Part shown: positions 16,435 to 25,384 of the stretch, piece by piece
Layout of the letters: each line of letters starts with the position of its first letter
How positions within the stretch are numbered: position 1 is the stretch's first letter
NCBI GenBank assembly: GCA_035295745.1
Contig: DATGIL010000072.1
Location: forward strand, 183,603-247,602
Reading direction: 5' to 3'
Origin: JAIQFL01 sp035295745
Lineage (GTDB): Bacteria; Acidobacteriota; Terriglobia; Bryobacterales; Bryobacteraceae
Length of the DNA: 64,000 nt
The notes under the pieces: model-generated
The model's input: the letters and a program-made list of their open reading frames with translations, nothing else
The model's database searches: none
What the model was told of the DNA's origin: nothing
Made by a program: the position numbers and the translations under genes

Positions 16435-16689
16435 ACAGCTCCCGTCCTTAGACGGCTGGAGCTTCGAGCCACCCTTCGATGCGGTGAGCGCATCGATTGT
16501 GGCGAGATACTTGTGCCTTACATCGGTACCTCTCGTACCAAAAACGCAGATCCGGGAAAGCCAACGGATGGCGATAGTGGAATCTCACCAGTACCCGCAA
16601 ATCCTATTGAATCTTGCTAGGCGATTGCCGCTAACGCAATACTGGAATTCACCCGGATCATTCAGTCAACCATTCACTCAGGGCAGACG

Positions 16690-17598
16690 ATGCATCGAGA
16701 GACGGATCCAACTCAGAACACCCCAGACACGAGTGGGAATATGTGCTCGTTTCTCGGCATGACCGCGGTAGTCTCCAGCCAGCCCATGCGGCAGTTGATG
16801 CGCCTCGCTGCACGTATCGCCAAAAGCAATGCAGCGGTACTGATCACTGGGGAAACCGGCAGCGGAAAAGAAATTGTAGCGCGGGCGATTCACCACTATT
16901 CGCCTCGTAACACGCGGCCCTGGGTCGATGTGAATTGTGCGGCGCTTCCCGATCATCTTCTGGAGAGCGAGTTGTTCGGCTACGAAAAGGGCGCTTTCAG
17001 CGGTGCGAACGCCATGAAACCGGGTCTCTTCGAGGTGGCGCACACCGGCACTCTTTTCCTGGATGAGCTTTGCGAACTCGATCCCCGGATGCAGGTCAAG
17101 CTTCTGCGCGTGTTGGACGGTACGCCCTACTATCGTGTCGGCGGCACTCGAAAAGTTGTGGTCGACGTGCGAATCATAGCGGCCACCAATGTCGATTTGC
17201 GTGAGGCAGTAGACCGTGGTACGTTTCGCCGCGACCTCTACTACCGCCTGGATCAGGCGCGAGTGGAAGTTCCGCCGCTGCGCGCCAGGGTGGACGACGT
17301 GGAGCCAATTGCCCGATTCCTCCTTCGGCGCGAGGCTCCCCAACTCGGAATCTCGGACGATGCGGTGGATGCCCTGCGCGCATATTCCTGGCCTGGCAAT
17401 GTGCGGGAGTTGGGAAACGCCGTGAGGAAAGCAGCTATCACGGCTGAAGGGGACGAGATCGATCTGTGCGACTTGCCCGAAGAGGTCGCCGTACAGCGAC
17501 CTGCGCAGAAGGGCGCGGGCCGTACCTTAGACGCACTCGAGTATCAGGCCATTTCGAATGCGCTCGTGGAAGCGGGGCGGCCGGCAGGAGGACGCTGA
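16690..17598 (+). CDS. Sigma-54-interacting AAA+ activator lacking its DNA-binding domain
   Basis: The 302-residue protein is an AAA+ enhancer-binding core: Walker A GETGSGKE, ELFGYEKGAFSGAN (the sigma-54-contacting GAFTGA loop with Ser for Thr), Walker B GTLFLDEL, sensor I IIAATNVDLREAV, arginine fingers FRRDLYYRL and sensor II YSWPGNVRELGNAV. It begins almost directly with the AAA+ domain and has no receiver or GAF domain. The linker reaches LDALEYQAISNALVEAG, where a Fis-type helix-turn-helix should follow, but the frame stops after 6 more residues (RPAGGR). Shifting one base gives GGRQED, resembling the normal continuation, before a different end. It may be a frameshifted gene or a DNA-binding-less activator. 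Confidence 0.8.
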   Translation: MHRETDPTQNTPDTSGNMCSFLGMTAVVSSQPMRQLMRLAARIAKSNAAVLITGETGSGKEIVARAIHHYSPRNTRPWVDVNCAALPDHLLESELFGYEKGAFSGANAMKPGLFEVAHTGTLFLDELCELDPRMQVKLLRVLDGTPYYRVGGTRKVVVDVRIIAATNVDLREAVDRGTFRRDLYYRLDQARVEVPPLRARVDDVEPIARFLLRREAPQLGISDDAVDALRAYSWPGNVRELGNAVRKAAITAEGDEIDLCDLPEEVAVQRPAQKGAGRTLDALEYQAISNALVEAGRPAGGR

Positions 17599-17654
17599 CT
17601 CACCTCGATGCTTTGTCGGTTACTCACCAGGTTGGTAATAGATCAATCCAGCAA

Positions 17655-17996
17655 CTAAGAGTCTTCTTCAGGGACCTTGCCGGCCAGAACCAGATCAGCC
17701 AGGACCCTCAAGGCCTTCATATATAACTGCAGGGCTTCCGATTCTTTCTGGCGGGCTTTTGTGATTGCCAATGTACCGTCTGGACCGATTCGGCCTCCAT
17801 GCTGAAGCGAATCGTCTATGGTTTTGCGCAGCGTCCCGGATTCACGCTCGTACCGCTCGCGTGCGGCAACAACTTTCTTTTGCCAGACTCTGGTCAGCTC
17901 ATAGCTTGAGGGTTTCAGCGCGTCCAAATACGCCCCCTCCCCAGCAAGGGGCAGCCCCCTTCTGAGTTTCCTGAAAGTATAAGGTGATTTTATCAT
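17655..17996 (-). CDS. Small helical protein of unknown function
   Basis: The open frame extends far upstream, but the likely start is ATG 17996 (MIKSPYTFRKLRRGLPLAGE), with GGTGG just upstream. The 113-residue product is highly charged and helical (VWQKKVVAARERYERESGTL, AITKARQKESEALQLYMKAL, ADLVLAGKVPEEDS), without signal or membrane segments. I recognise no family. It ends 57 bp from the activator gene in convergent orientation. Confidence 0.5.
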   Translation of the reverse strand: MIKSPYTFRKLRRGLPLAGEGAYLDALKPSSYELTRVWQKKVVAARERYERESGTLRKTIDDSLQHGGRIGPDGTLAITKARQKESEALQLYMKALRVLADLVLAGKVPEEDS

Positions 17997-18120
17997 GTCC
18001 ACCGATTCACGCAAACCCCGAATCGCGACTGCGCAACTGTCGCCAATAAGCCTCCGCCTGTGGTGGTGATTATGTTGTATCTCCGAACAAATGCATTCGC
18101 ATGGACATATACTGTTTGGT

Positions 18121-19620
18121 ATGTTCAGGCCCAGTCTTGTCGCATGCGCGGTCCTGGCCGCCGCACTGGCTCCGTTCGTCCTCTCGCAGAGCAGCGTCAA
18201 ACGGCCTCCGATCACCGGGGTAGCCCATGTCGCCCTCAAGACCAATGACCTCGCGGCGGCGCGCCGTTTCTATGGCAAGGACCTCGGCTTCTCCGACGCC
18301 CTCGCTATGCCCGAGGGCCGTGGTCCAGCCGCCTGGTTCAAAGTCAACGACCACCAGTACCTTGAAATCTACGAGACGTTGAAGTCGGAAGACGAAGACC
18401 GCCTCATCGAGGTCGCTTTCGAAACCACCGATGCCAAAGCTATGCGCGACTACCTGGCCGCAAAAGGCGTCGACGTTCCCGCCGCAGTCAGTAAAGGCTG
18501 GGACGGCAACCTGAGCTTCCAGGTTAACGACCCGGAAGGCCACCGCATCGCCTTCGTCCAGTACCTCACCGGCTCGATTCCCGGGAAGCAGTTTGGCCTC
18601 CTCATGCCCGCTACGCGCATCTCGGAGCACATGATCCACGCCGGCTTCCTGGTGAAAGATCGCTCCGCCGAGGACCGTTTCTTCAAAGATATCCTCGGTT
18701 TCGACGAGATGTGGCATGGAGGCAAGACCGAGACATCCGCGGACTGGATCAGCATTCGCGTGCCCGAGGGCGAGGATTGGCTCGAATATATGTGCAATGT
18801 GCAGAATCCTACGCCGAAGACGCGCGGAATCATGAACCACGTCGCGTTCGGCGTACCCGAAATGGATGCCGCGGCAAAGATCCTGCAGTCGCGGCAGGCG
18901 CCAATGCCGGAGAAGCCGAAGATCGGCCGCGACGGCAAATGGCAGCTCAATCTATACGATCCGAATCTCACCCGCGCCGAACTGATGGAACCGAAGCCGG
19001 TGGAGAGACCCTGCTGTTCGGAACTGAAACCGCACCGCGGACCGCAGGGTCCGGTTGGAATCTTCACCAACCAGGGACCGGTGGGCGACGCGACGCCGGG
19101 CAGCAAAGCCGAGTTCGACCCCGCCAGGCAGGAGTACCGCATCACGGGAGGCGGCGCCAATGTCTGGGATACGACTGACGCGTTCTACTTCATCTGGTCG
19201 CGCATGGCCGGCGATCTCAGCCTGACCGCAGACGTTACTTGGCCAAACGCCAGCCCAACCGAGCACCGCAAGGCGATGTTGATGGTGCGCGACGGCCTTG
19301 CCTCAGGCGCAGCTTATGCCGATGCGGTGTCACACGGCAACGGACTCACTTCCCTGCAATTCCGCGGCGTGGCGAATGAGAGTACCTACCAGACCTTCAT
19401 TAATATCGAAGGCCCCGCGCGTCTGCGGCTCGTACGCCAGGGCAGCCGCTTCACCATGTACGCCGGTAAACCGGGAGGGGAGCTGAAGGAGGTGGGCCCG
19501 GTGGAATATGTGCGGATCAAGGACCCGGCATTCGTGGGCTTAGGCGTGTCGTCACACGTAGCCACGGCGCTGGAGACGGCGGTGTTCTCGAACGTGCAAC
19601 TGGAATCTTTGAAGAAGTAA
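18121..19620 (+). CDS. Secreted protein with two VOC (glyoxalase-fold) domains and a DUF1349-like domain
   Basis: I chose ATG 18121 because it places a clean Sec signal at residues 1-22 (MFRPSLVACAVLAAALAPFV); ATG 18091 is an alternative. Residues ~32-150 form a first VOC unit (GVAHVALKTNDLAAARRFYG to DPEGHRIAFVQYL). Residues ~170-290 form a second (SEHMIHAGFLVKDRSAEDRF to LNLYDPNLTRAELMEPKP). Residues ~310-499 resemble a DUF1349/concanavalin-like domain (FTNQGPVGDATPGSKAEFD, HRKAMLMVRDGLASGAAYAD, GLGVSSHVATALETAVFSNV). VOC domains often bind metal and open rings or isomerise; the third domain type often binds carbohydrate. The combined role outside the cytoplasm is unknown. Confidence 0.8.
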   Translation: MFRPSLVACAVLAAALAPFVLSQSSVKRPPITGVAHVALKTNDLAAARRFYGKDLGFSDALAMPEGRGPAAWFKVNDHQYLEIYETLKSEDEDRLIEVAFETTDAKAMRDYLAAKGVDVPAAVSKGWDGNLSFQVNDPEGHRIAFVQYLTGSIPGKQFGLLMPATRISEHMIHAGFLVKDRSAEDRFFKDILGFDEMWHGGKTETSADWISIRVPEGEDWLEYMCNVQNPTPKTRGIMNHVAFGVPEMDAAAKILQSRQAPMPEKPKIGRDGKWQLNLYDPNLTRAELMEPKPVERPCCSELKPHRGPQGPVGIFTNQGPVGDATPGSKAEFDPARQEYRITGGGANVWDTTDAFYFIWSRMAGDLSLTADVTWPNASPTEHRKAMLMVRDGLASGAAYADAVSHGNGLTSLQFRGVANESTYQTFINIEGPARLRLVRQGSRFTMYAGKPGGELKEVGPVEYVRIKDPAFVGLGVSSHVATALETAVFSNVQLESLKK

Positions 19621-19638
19621 GGCTGCGGCGCCCTGTGG

Positions 19639-20550
19639 ATGGAGTCAGTTGGACACGAGTCTGGCGGATCGCGTCCCGCCGACTTAAGTGTCGAATTTTC
19701 CTACAGTTGCATTACGTACAGATTGTGCGAGAATGTCCACACGGTAGAAAGAACGAAGTGTGCGAGGGGGGCGGCTCCCGGAAACCGAAAGCCGCTGCGG
19801 ATTGATAAAGCGGCAAACGGCCTCCCCATCTGGCAAGAGGCCCTCTTCGGCATCGAGGTTCTCCTCTTGCATGCCGCGCCGGTCTACTACGGGCTTGGTG
19901 TCCCGAAGGGAGACGGCTCCGCAGTCGTCATCATTCCCGGCTTCATGCTCACCGACCTGTACCTCGTCGAGATGTACGGTTGGCTGTCGCGGATGGGCTA
20001 CCGGCCCTACTTTTCCGGCATCGGCCTCAACGCCGATTGTCCGAACCTCCTGATCCGCCGCAAACTCACCGAAACCATCGACCGGGCGCGGCGCGAGACC
20101 GGGCGCAAGATTCACGTGATTGGACACAGCTTGGGTGGCGTTTTGGCCCGATCCATCGCCGGCGATCTGCCGGACGACATCGCTTCGGTCATCACTTTGG
20201 GCGCCCCATTTCGGGGGACGGTGGCGCATCCAACCCTGCTCCAGGCGGTGGACCTGGTGCGCAAACAGATCAAACAGAACCACGGGCCAAAGGTCCTGCC
20301 CAACTGCTACTCGGGAGCGTGCACCTGCGCTTTTCTCGATTCGCTCGGCCGCGATCTGCCGGACAGCGTACTCGCGACCGCAATCTACACGCGTAACGAC
20401 GGACTGGTAGACTGGCGCTACTGCGTTACCGGAAACCCCGAGGTGGACCACGAGGTCTCCGGCACACATGTCGGTCTGGGCTTCAATCCGTCCGTCTACC
20501 ACATCATTGCGAAACGCCTGGCCGCCGTTCGGTCTCTTCAATTGGCCTGA
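19639..20550 (+). CDS. Lipase/esterase-like alpha/beta hydrolase
   Basis: Up to 303 residues. The only ATG in frame upstream of the domain is 19639, but homology-like text begins near residue 57 (ANGLPIWQEALFGIEVLLLH), so the true start is uncertain. The core has strand AVVIIPGFMLTDLYL (oxyanion region), the nucleophile elbow VIGHSLGGVLARSIAGDLPD, then LGAPFRGTV. A probable catalytic Asp lies in TRNDGLVDWR and a His in SGTHVGLG. This order fits a Ser-Asp-His triacylglycerol-lipase/PGAP1-like fold. It has no obvious signal peptide. Its last 47 bp overlap the convergent aceA 3' end. Confidence 0.7.
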   Translation: MESVGHESGGSRPADLSVEFSYSCITYRLCENVHTVERTKCARGAAPGNRKPLRIDKAANGLPIWQEALFGIEVLLLHAAPVYYGLGVPKGDGSAVVIIPGFMLTDLYLVEMYGWLSRMGYRPYFSGIGLNADCPNLLIRRKLTETIDRARRETGRKIHVIGHSLGGVLARSIAGDLPDDIASVITLGAPFRGTVAHPTLLQAVDLVRKQIKQNHGPKVLPNCYSGACTCAFLDSLGRDLPDSVLATAIYTRNDGLVDWRYCVTGNPEVDHEVSGTHVGLGFNPSVYHIIAKRLAAVRSLQLA

Positions 20551-21835
20551 AGCACGGAGTTTCCGCCGGTGTCGCGAACTGCGCTACTTCCGTGGAGCCC
20601 GCCAAGGCTTCAGTCGAAGAGTGTCCGCCCGCGATCGTGGTCTGCACCGTGTCGAAGTAGCCCGTCCCCACGAAGCGTTGATGCCTCACCGCGGAGTACC
20701 CGGACGAGGCCAGCGCGAACTCCCGCTCCTGCAGCTTGACGTAGGCGCTCATTCCCGCGCGCGAGTAGTCGTGCGCCAACTCGAACATCCCCAGATTCAG
20801 CGAGTGGAACCCCGCCAGGGTCACGAATTGGTATTTATAGCCAAGCTCGCCGAGCTGCGATTGGAACAGCGCGATCTCCCGTTCGCCAAGCTTCCGCTTC
20901 CAGTGGAACGAAGGCGAACAGTTGTATGCCAGCAGCTTGCCGGGGAACTGTGCGTGGATCGCCTCAGCGAACTGCCGGGCCTCTTCGAGATCGGGCTCGG
21001 AAGTCTCGCACCAGATCATGTCGGCGTAGGGCGCGTACGCCAGTCCGCGCGAGATGGCCGCGGGGATTCCGCCCTGGTATTGGAAGAAGCCCTCCTCGGT
21101 CCGTCCGCCAGTGAGGAACGGCTGATCGCGGGGATCCACATCGCTCAGCAGTAGTCCGGCCGAATCGGCGTCGGTACGCGCAATCAGAATCGTGGGCACG
21201 CCCATTACGTCGGCTGCCAATCGCGCGGCGATGAGCTTCTGTACGAATTCGCGAATCGGCACGACCACCTTGCCGCCCAGATGCCCGCACTTCTTCGCCG
21301 AGGAGAGTTGATCTTCGAAATGCACCGCGGACGCTCCGGCTTCGATCATGGCTTTCATCAGTTCGAAGGCGTTCAGCGGACCACCAAAGCCGGCCTCGGC
21401 ATCGGCCACAATCGGCGCCAGCCAATAGTGTCCGGTCTGACCTTCGTTGGTGATCTGATCGGCGCGCAAGAGCGCGCTATTGATCGCCCGGACCAGGTTG
21501 GGTACGCTGTTCGCCGGATAGAGACTCTGGTCGGGATACATCTGTCCGGAGAGGTTCGCATCCGCCGCCACCTGCCAGCCGCTGACATAAATGGCCTGCA
21601 AACCAGCCTGTACCTGTTCCACGGCCTGGTTCCCGGTCAGGGCTCCGAGACTGCGAATGAATGGTTCCGTGTGAAGCAGACTCCAAAGACGCTCAGCGCC
21701 CAGACGGGCAAGCGTATGTTCCACCTGGATGGACGGCCTCAGGCGCATGACTTGCTCCGGCCCGTACGGACGCTGGATGCCGTTCCAACGTGGATGTTGA
21801 TTCCATGTGTTGAGTAACTCTTCGTTTCGATTCAT
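20504..21835 (-). CDS. aceA: Isocitrate lyase
   Basis: The 443-residue protein has the active-site signature K181-K182-C183-G184-H185 (SAKKCGHLGGK). It also has SGWQVAADANLSGQMYPDQS, ADAEAGFGGPLNAFELMKAM, LIARTDADSAGLL, YNCSPSFHWKRKL and the terminal TTIAGGHSSTEALAGSTEVA. It cleaves isocitrate to glyoxylate and succinate, the first step of the glyoxylate shunt. The partner malate synthase is divergent at 21991. After the usual end (AGSTEVAQF) there is a ~22-residue extension that creates the overlap with the convergent lipase gene. Expression probably responds to acetate or fatty acids; no operator was identified in the 155 bp between aceA and aceB. Confidence 0.96.
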   Translation of the reverse strand: MNRNEELLNTWNQHPRWNGIQRPYGPEQVMRLRPSIQVEHTLARLGAERLWSLLHTEPFIRSLGALTGNQAVEQVQAGLQAIYVSGWQVAADANLSGQMYPDQSLYPANSVPNLVRAINSALLRADQITNEGQTGHYWLAPIVADAEAGFGGPLNAFELMKAMIEAGASAVHFEDQLSSAKKCGHLGGKVVVPIREFVQKLIAARLAADVMGVPTILIARTDADSAGLLLSDVDPRDQPFLTGGRTEEGFFQYQGGIPAAISRGLAYAPYADMIWCETSEPDLEEARQFAEAIHAQFPGKLLAYNCSPSFHWKRKLGEREIALFQSQLGELGYKYQFVTLAGFHSLNLGMFELAHDYSRAGMSAYVKLQEREFALASSGYSAVRHQRFVGTGYFDTVQTTIAGGHSSTEALAGSTEVAQFATPAETPCFRPIEETERRPGVSQ

Positions 21836-21990
21836 TGATTCCTTACCAACTACATCTCAGTAAAGAGCAACTCGGCTTTTCCCGCAAACCCGCTGGTGCG
21901 CCACGGGCGAGTGGGCCGGATCGGACGGGTGAGGAGGCGCGATGCCGGTGACGTGCGTTAGGATCAGGATCGAAGAAGGAGTTATCATTT

Positions 21991-23568
21991 GTGATTGCAA
22001 CACCACTAAACGAACTGGTACGGATCATGGGGCCTGCTACTGAGGTACGAGACACCATTCTTACACCCGAGGCTGTCCAGTTCCTCGTCAAACTGTCCGC
22101 GAAGTTCGAGTCCCGAAGGCGGCGATTGCTGGAGGCGCGTCAGACCCGGCAGCATGAGATCGACGAGGGCCAGCAGCCCGGATTTCCTCCCGAGACTGCC
22201 GAGGTCCGTGCCGCTTCGTGGAAGATCGCGCCCTGCCCCGCCGACCTGATGGACCGCCGCGTCGAAATCACCGGCCCACCTGATCGGAAAATGATCATCA
22301 ACGCGCTGAACTCGGGCGCGAAGGTCTTCATGGCCGATTTCGAAGATTCCAATTCGCCGACGTGGAAGAACGTCATCGAAGGCCAGGCGAATCTGCGCGA
22401 CGCCGTCAACGGGACTATCGGATATACCAGTCCCGAAGGCAAGCGCTACGAGGTCGGTGAGAATCCCGCGGTCCTCATGGTGCGCCCACGCGGATGGCAC
22501 CTCGTCGAGAAGCACTTCCTGGTGGAAGGAGAGCCTATCTCGGCATCTCTCTTCGATTTCGGCCTGTACTTCTTTCACAACGCCCACAACCTGATCCGCA
22601 ACGGCACGGGACCGTATTTCTATCTGCCGAAGCTCGAGAGCCGGCACGAAGCGCGTCTGTGGAACGCCGTATTTCTGGCTGCGCAGGACTACCTTGGCAT
22701 CTCCCGCGGCACCATTAAGGCGACGGTCCTCATCGAGACTATTCTGGCCGCGTTCGAAATGGACGAGATCCTGTGGGAACTGCGCGAGCACTCCGCCGGC
22801 TTGAACTGCGGCCGTTGGGATTACATCTTCAGCTACATCAAAAAGTTCCGCAATCGCCCGGAGTGCGTCCTGCCGGACCGCTCCCAGGTCACCATGACGA
22901 AGCCGTTTCTGGCTTCCTATGTCGAACTCCTGGTAGCCACCTGCCATCGGCGCGGTGCTCATGCGATGGGTGGCATGGCGGCGCAAATTCCCATCAAGAA
23001 CGACCCCGAGGCCAATCAAGCGGCCATGACCAAAGTACGCGAAGACAAGCTGCGTGAAGTCTGGGCCGGCCACGATGGCACCTGGGTGGCGCATCCCGGC
23101 CTAGTCCCGTTGGCGATGCACGTTTTCGATACGTACATGCCCTTCCCCAATCAGGTGGACCGGCTGACCTCGACGAACACAACGGCCGCGCACCTGCTTT
23201 TGACTCCCCAGGGAACCATCACCGCCGGCGGCCTGGCGATCAATCTGGATGTGGGCCTCCGCTACCTCGCTGCCTGGCTGGGCGGCAACGGCTGCGTACC
23301 GATCTACAACCTGATGGAGGACGCCGCCACCGCCGAGATCTGCCGCGCGCAGGTGTGGCAATGGCTGCAGCATGGCGCCGTTATGGATGATGGCCGCCCG
23401 GTGGCTCTCGGTCTGGTGAGATCGGAACTAAGTCGCGCAGTCGACAATCTCCGCGGACAGGTTCCCGAAGAGCATCTCACCACCGCCGCCGCTCTCTACA
23501 ACGAAATGCTCGCGGACCCCGATTTTCCCGAGTTCCTCACCCTCCAGGCCTACGACCACCTGCGATAG
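21991..23568 (+). CDS. aceB: Malate synthase A
   Basis: The 525-residue product starts at GTG 21991 with GAAGGAG ~10 nt upstream. It has the isoform-A pattern: KVFMADFEDSNSPTWKN, VLMVRPRGWHLVEKHFLVEG, GPYFYLPKLESRHEARLWN, TIKATVLIETILAAFEMDEI, the HSAGLNCGRWDYIFSYIKKF segment and AHAMGGMAAQIPIK. The Arg in RPRG and Glu/Asp in FEDSN belong to the family active site. It condenses glyoxylate with acetyl-CoA to malate. Divergent arrangement with aceA implies a shared 155 bp control region. Confidence 0.96.
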   Translation: MIATPLNELVRIMGPATEVRDTILTPEAVQFLVKLSAKFESRRRRLLEARQTRQHEIDEGQQPGFPPETAEVRAASWKIAPCPADLMDRRVEITGPPDRKMIINALNSGAKVFMADFEDSNSPTWKNVIEGQANLRDAVNGTIGYTSPEGKRYEVGENPAVLMVRPRGWHLVEKHFLVEGEPISASLFDFGLYFFHNAHNLIRNGTGPYFYLPKLESRHEARLWNAVFLAAQDYLGISRGTIKATVLIETILAAFEMDEILWELREHSAGLNCGRWDYIFSYIKKFRNRPECVLPDRSQVTMTKPFLASYVELLVATCHRRGAHAMGGMAAQIPIKNDPEANQAAMTKVREDKLREVWAGHDGTWVAHPGLVPLAMHVFDTYMPFPNQVDRLTSTNTTAAHLLLTPQGTITAGGLAINLDVGLRYLAAWLGGNGCVPIYNLMEDAATAEICRAQVWQWLQHGAVMDDGRPVALGLVRSELSRAVDNLRGQVPEEHLTTAAALYNEMLADPDFPEFLTLQAYDHLR

Positions 23569-23576
23569 AGTGCGGG

Positions 23577-23639
23577 GACGTGGCGCAAACACTCATGTTT
23601 GCCGTCTCGACACTCATGTCGAGACTTTTCGCAGCGTCC
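23577..23639 (+). repeat. Family A dispersed hairpin repeat, single arm
   Basis: Begins GACGTGGCGCAAACACTCAT and contains the hairpin TCTCGACA-CTCA-TGTCGAGA (23605-23624), then TTTTCGCAGCGTCC. It matches arms at 40691, 46091, 46249 and 58275/58445. It lies between aceB and the TPR gene. Confidence 0.8.
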
Positions 23640-23713
23640 ACTCATACCGAGAGCCAGAGTATGGGGCGGGGCATCGCCGCGCGAACAGGGAATATAAGGT
23701 CTATAATGCGTTC

Positions 23714-25384
23714 ATGGGCGCCGATGAGGTCGGTGCCCTGCTCGCCGAACTGCGGGATGATCTCGGGTTCCGGCGGATCGAGCAGGGCATCCGGCGGCTC
23801 GAGCGGATCCGGTCCATGGCGGAAACGCTCAGGCCCGAAATGGTCAATTCTGGCGTTCTGGTGGGTCTCCTCGCGCAGTGGGTCGACGCCGGCTTCGATA
23901 ATCCGCAACTGCTCTGCCGGCTCCTGGCGCGATTTCCTCAGGCCACCCGATCGGCCTTAACGCTTCTCGATTACCTGCACCTCCGCATGGCGGAAGGAGC
24001 CTTGGCCATGTCGCAGGAGGACTTCGAAGGTGCTGCTTCGCACTTTCGCTTCGTACAGTCGCTCGAAGAGGCAGTCGCGGACCCGGAGCTCCTCGCCATT
24101 GCCAACTTCTGGACCGGGCGCTGTCTTCGCAAGACCGGCCGTTACGACGATGCCCTCGCTTACATCGAGCGCGGCGAGGCATTGGCGCTCTCGTGCGGCT
24201 ATCCGCAGATGGCCGCCATCATGCAAGCCACCCGCAGTTGGCTGGCGTTCCAGAAAGGCCGACTCACCGAAGCCGTTGCCATTCTGCGCCACGCGGAAAC
24301 CGCCCTCAACCGTACCGACGACTACCTGAGCCGCGGCAATGTGCAATCCGCATACGGCCGCATTGCGCGCCGCCAGGGCCGCTACGAGCGTGCCCTCGAG
24401 TGCCTCGAGCGAGCCATCGCCGAGTACCGTTCGGGGGACGGCGCCCAACTGCAAGTCGCCCGCGCGCTCTTGAACCTGGCATTCGTCAAGCGTCTGCTGG
24501 CCCTCCACTGCCAAAAGGACGTGGACCACATCCTGGCAGCTCGCCGCTCTGCCCGCGAGGACTCCACCGGCAACGATCGCGTCCGCGAGCTGCGCCTTCG
24601 CATCGATCGTATTCGCAACGAAGCCCACGACGAGCTTGCGGAGTCCCTGGCGATCTACGAACCACGCCATAACCATCGCGGCATCGCCGGCGTCCACATC
24701 AACCGCGGGTATCTCTGTCTCGACTCAGGCGACCTGGAATGCGCCGCTGTGGAAGCCGCGGAGGCCTTCCGCCACGGCGAGGAAAAGATTGACTACATCG
24801 TTATGGCCCGCGCAAGAATCCTGGAGTGCATCGTGGAGAATGCCGCGTTCGAAGAACAGCTCGGCGACCCCGCCCACCACCACGAGACCGCCGAGGCGTT
24901 TGCCCGCGACGCTGTCGCCTTCGCCGGCCACACGCAAAACCGCCGCCTGTTGGCTCGCGCTTATACCTGGCAGGGGCTGACCGACGCGATTGAACCCTAC
25001 GGCGATCTCGAAGCTGCCCGCCGCTGTTGCGAGCAGGCCATCGCTCTTCTGCAGCCGGAGGGGCCCGACCGCCAGTATGTGTGGGAAGATCTGGAAAGCT
25101 TGAAGTCCAAAGTGCTCCACACCCGGCCCGTCGACCCGATGCTGCGCGCCTGGGCCGCCGGCGTGGTGGAAGACAAAACCTTCAGCCAGCTCACCGAGGA
25201 GTTTGCGCGCATCGTGATCCCCAAGGTGTGGGAGCGCGAAGGACGCAAAATCTCGCGTGTCGCCGAAAAGCTCTCGATCTCGCCCAAAAAGGTGAGGCGC
25301 ATCCTTCACTCGGCTGGACTACATGCCACTCCAGTCAGTCACCCTGCCGATGCCCCAACAGAACCAGGAGCCCTTCGAACATGA
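23714..25384 (+). CDS. TPR-repeat protein with C-terminal Fis-like helix-turn-helix
   Basis: I chose ATG 23714 (MGADEVGALLAELRDDLGFR); upstream frame is repeat sequence, and TATAAT stands at 23702-23707 as a possible -10. The 556-residue protein is almost all helical. Several tetratricopeptide units are visible (ANFWTGRCLRKTGRYDDALA, AYGRIARRQGRYERALECLE, GVHINRGYLCLDSGDLECAA). At the C-terminus IVIPKVWEREGR and KISRVAEKLSISPKKVRRIL form a Fis-type helix-turn-helix like that ending sigma-54 activators, but without an AAA+ domain. A protein-interaction scaffold that binds DNA is inferred. Its stop overlaps the leuA start by 4 nt (ATGA), so the two are translationally coupled. Confidence 0.75.
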   Translation: MGADEVGALLAELRDDLGFRRIEQGIRRLERIRSMAETLRPEMVNSGVLVGLLAQWVDAGFDNPQLLCRLLARFPQATRSALTLLDYLHLRMAEGALAMSQEDFEGAASHFRFVQSLEEAVADPELLAIANFWTGRCLRKTGRYDDALAYIERGEALALSCGYPQMAAIMQATRSWLAFQKGRLTEAVAILRHAETALNRTDDYLSRGNVQSAYGRIARRQGRYERALECLERAIAEYRSGDGAQLQVARALLNLAFVKRLLALHCQKDVDHILAARRSAREDSTGNDRVRELRLRIDRIRNEAHDELAESLAIYEPRHNHRGIAGVHINRGYLCLDSGDLECAAVEAAEAFRHGEEKIDYIVMARARILECIVENAAFEEQLGDPAHHHETAEAFARDAVAFAGHTQNRRLLARAYTWQGLTDAIEPYGDLEAARRCCEQAIALLQPEGPDRQYVWEDLESLKSKVLHTRPVDPMLRAWAAGVVEDKTFSQLTEEFARIVIPKVWEREGRKISRVAEKLSISPKKVRRILHSAGLHATPVSHPADAPTEPGALRT

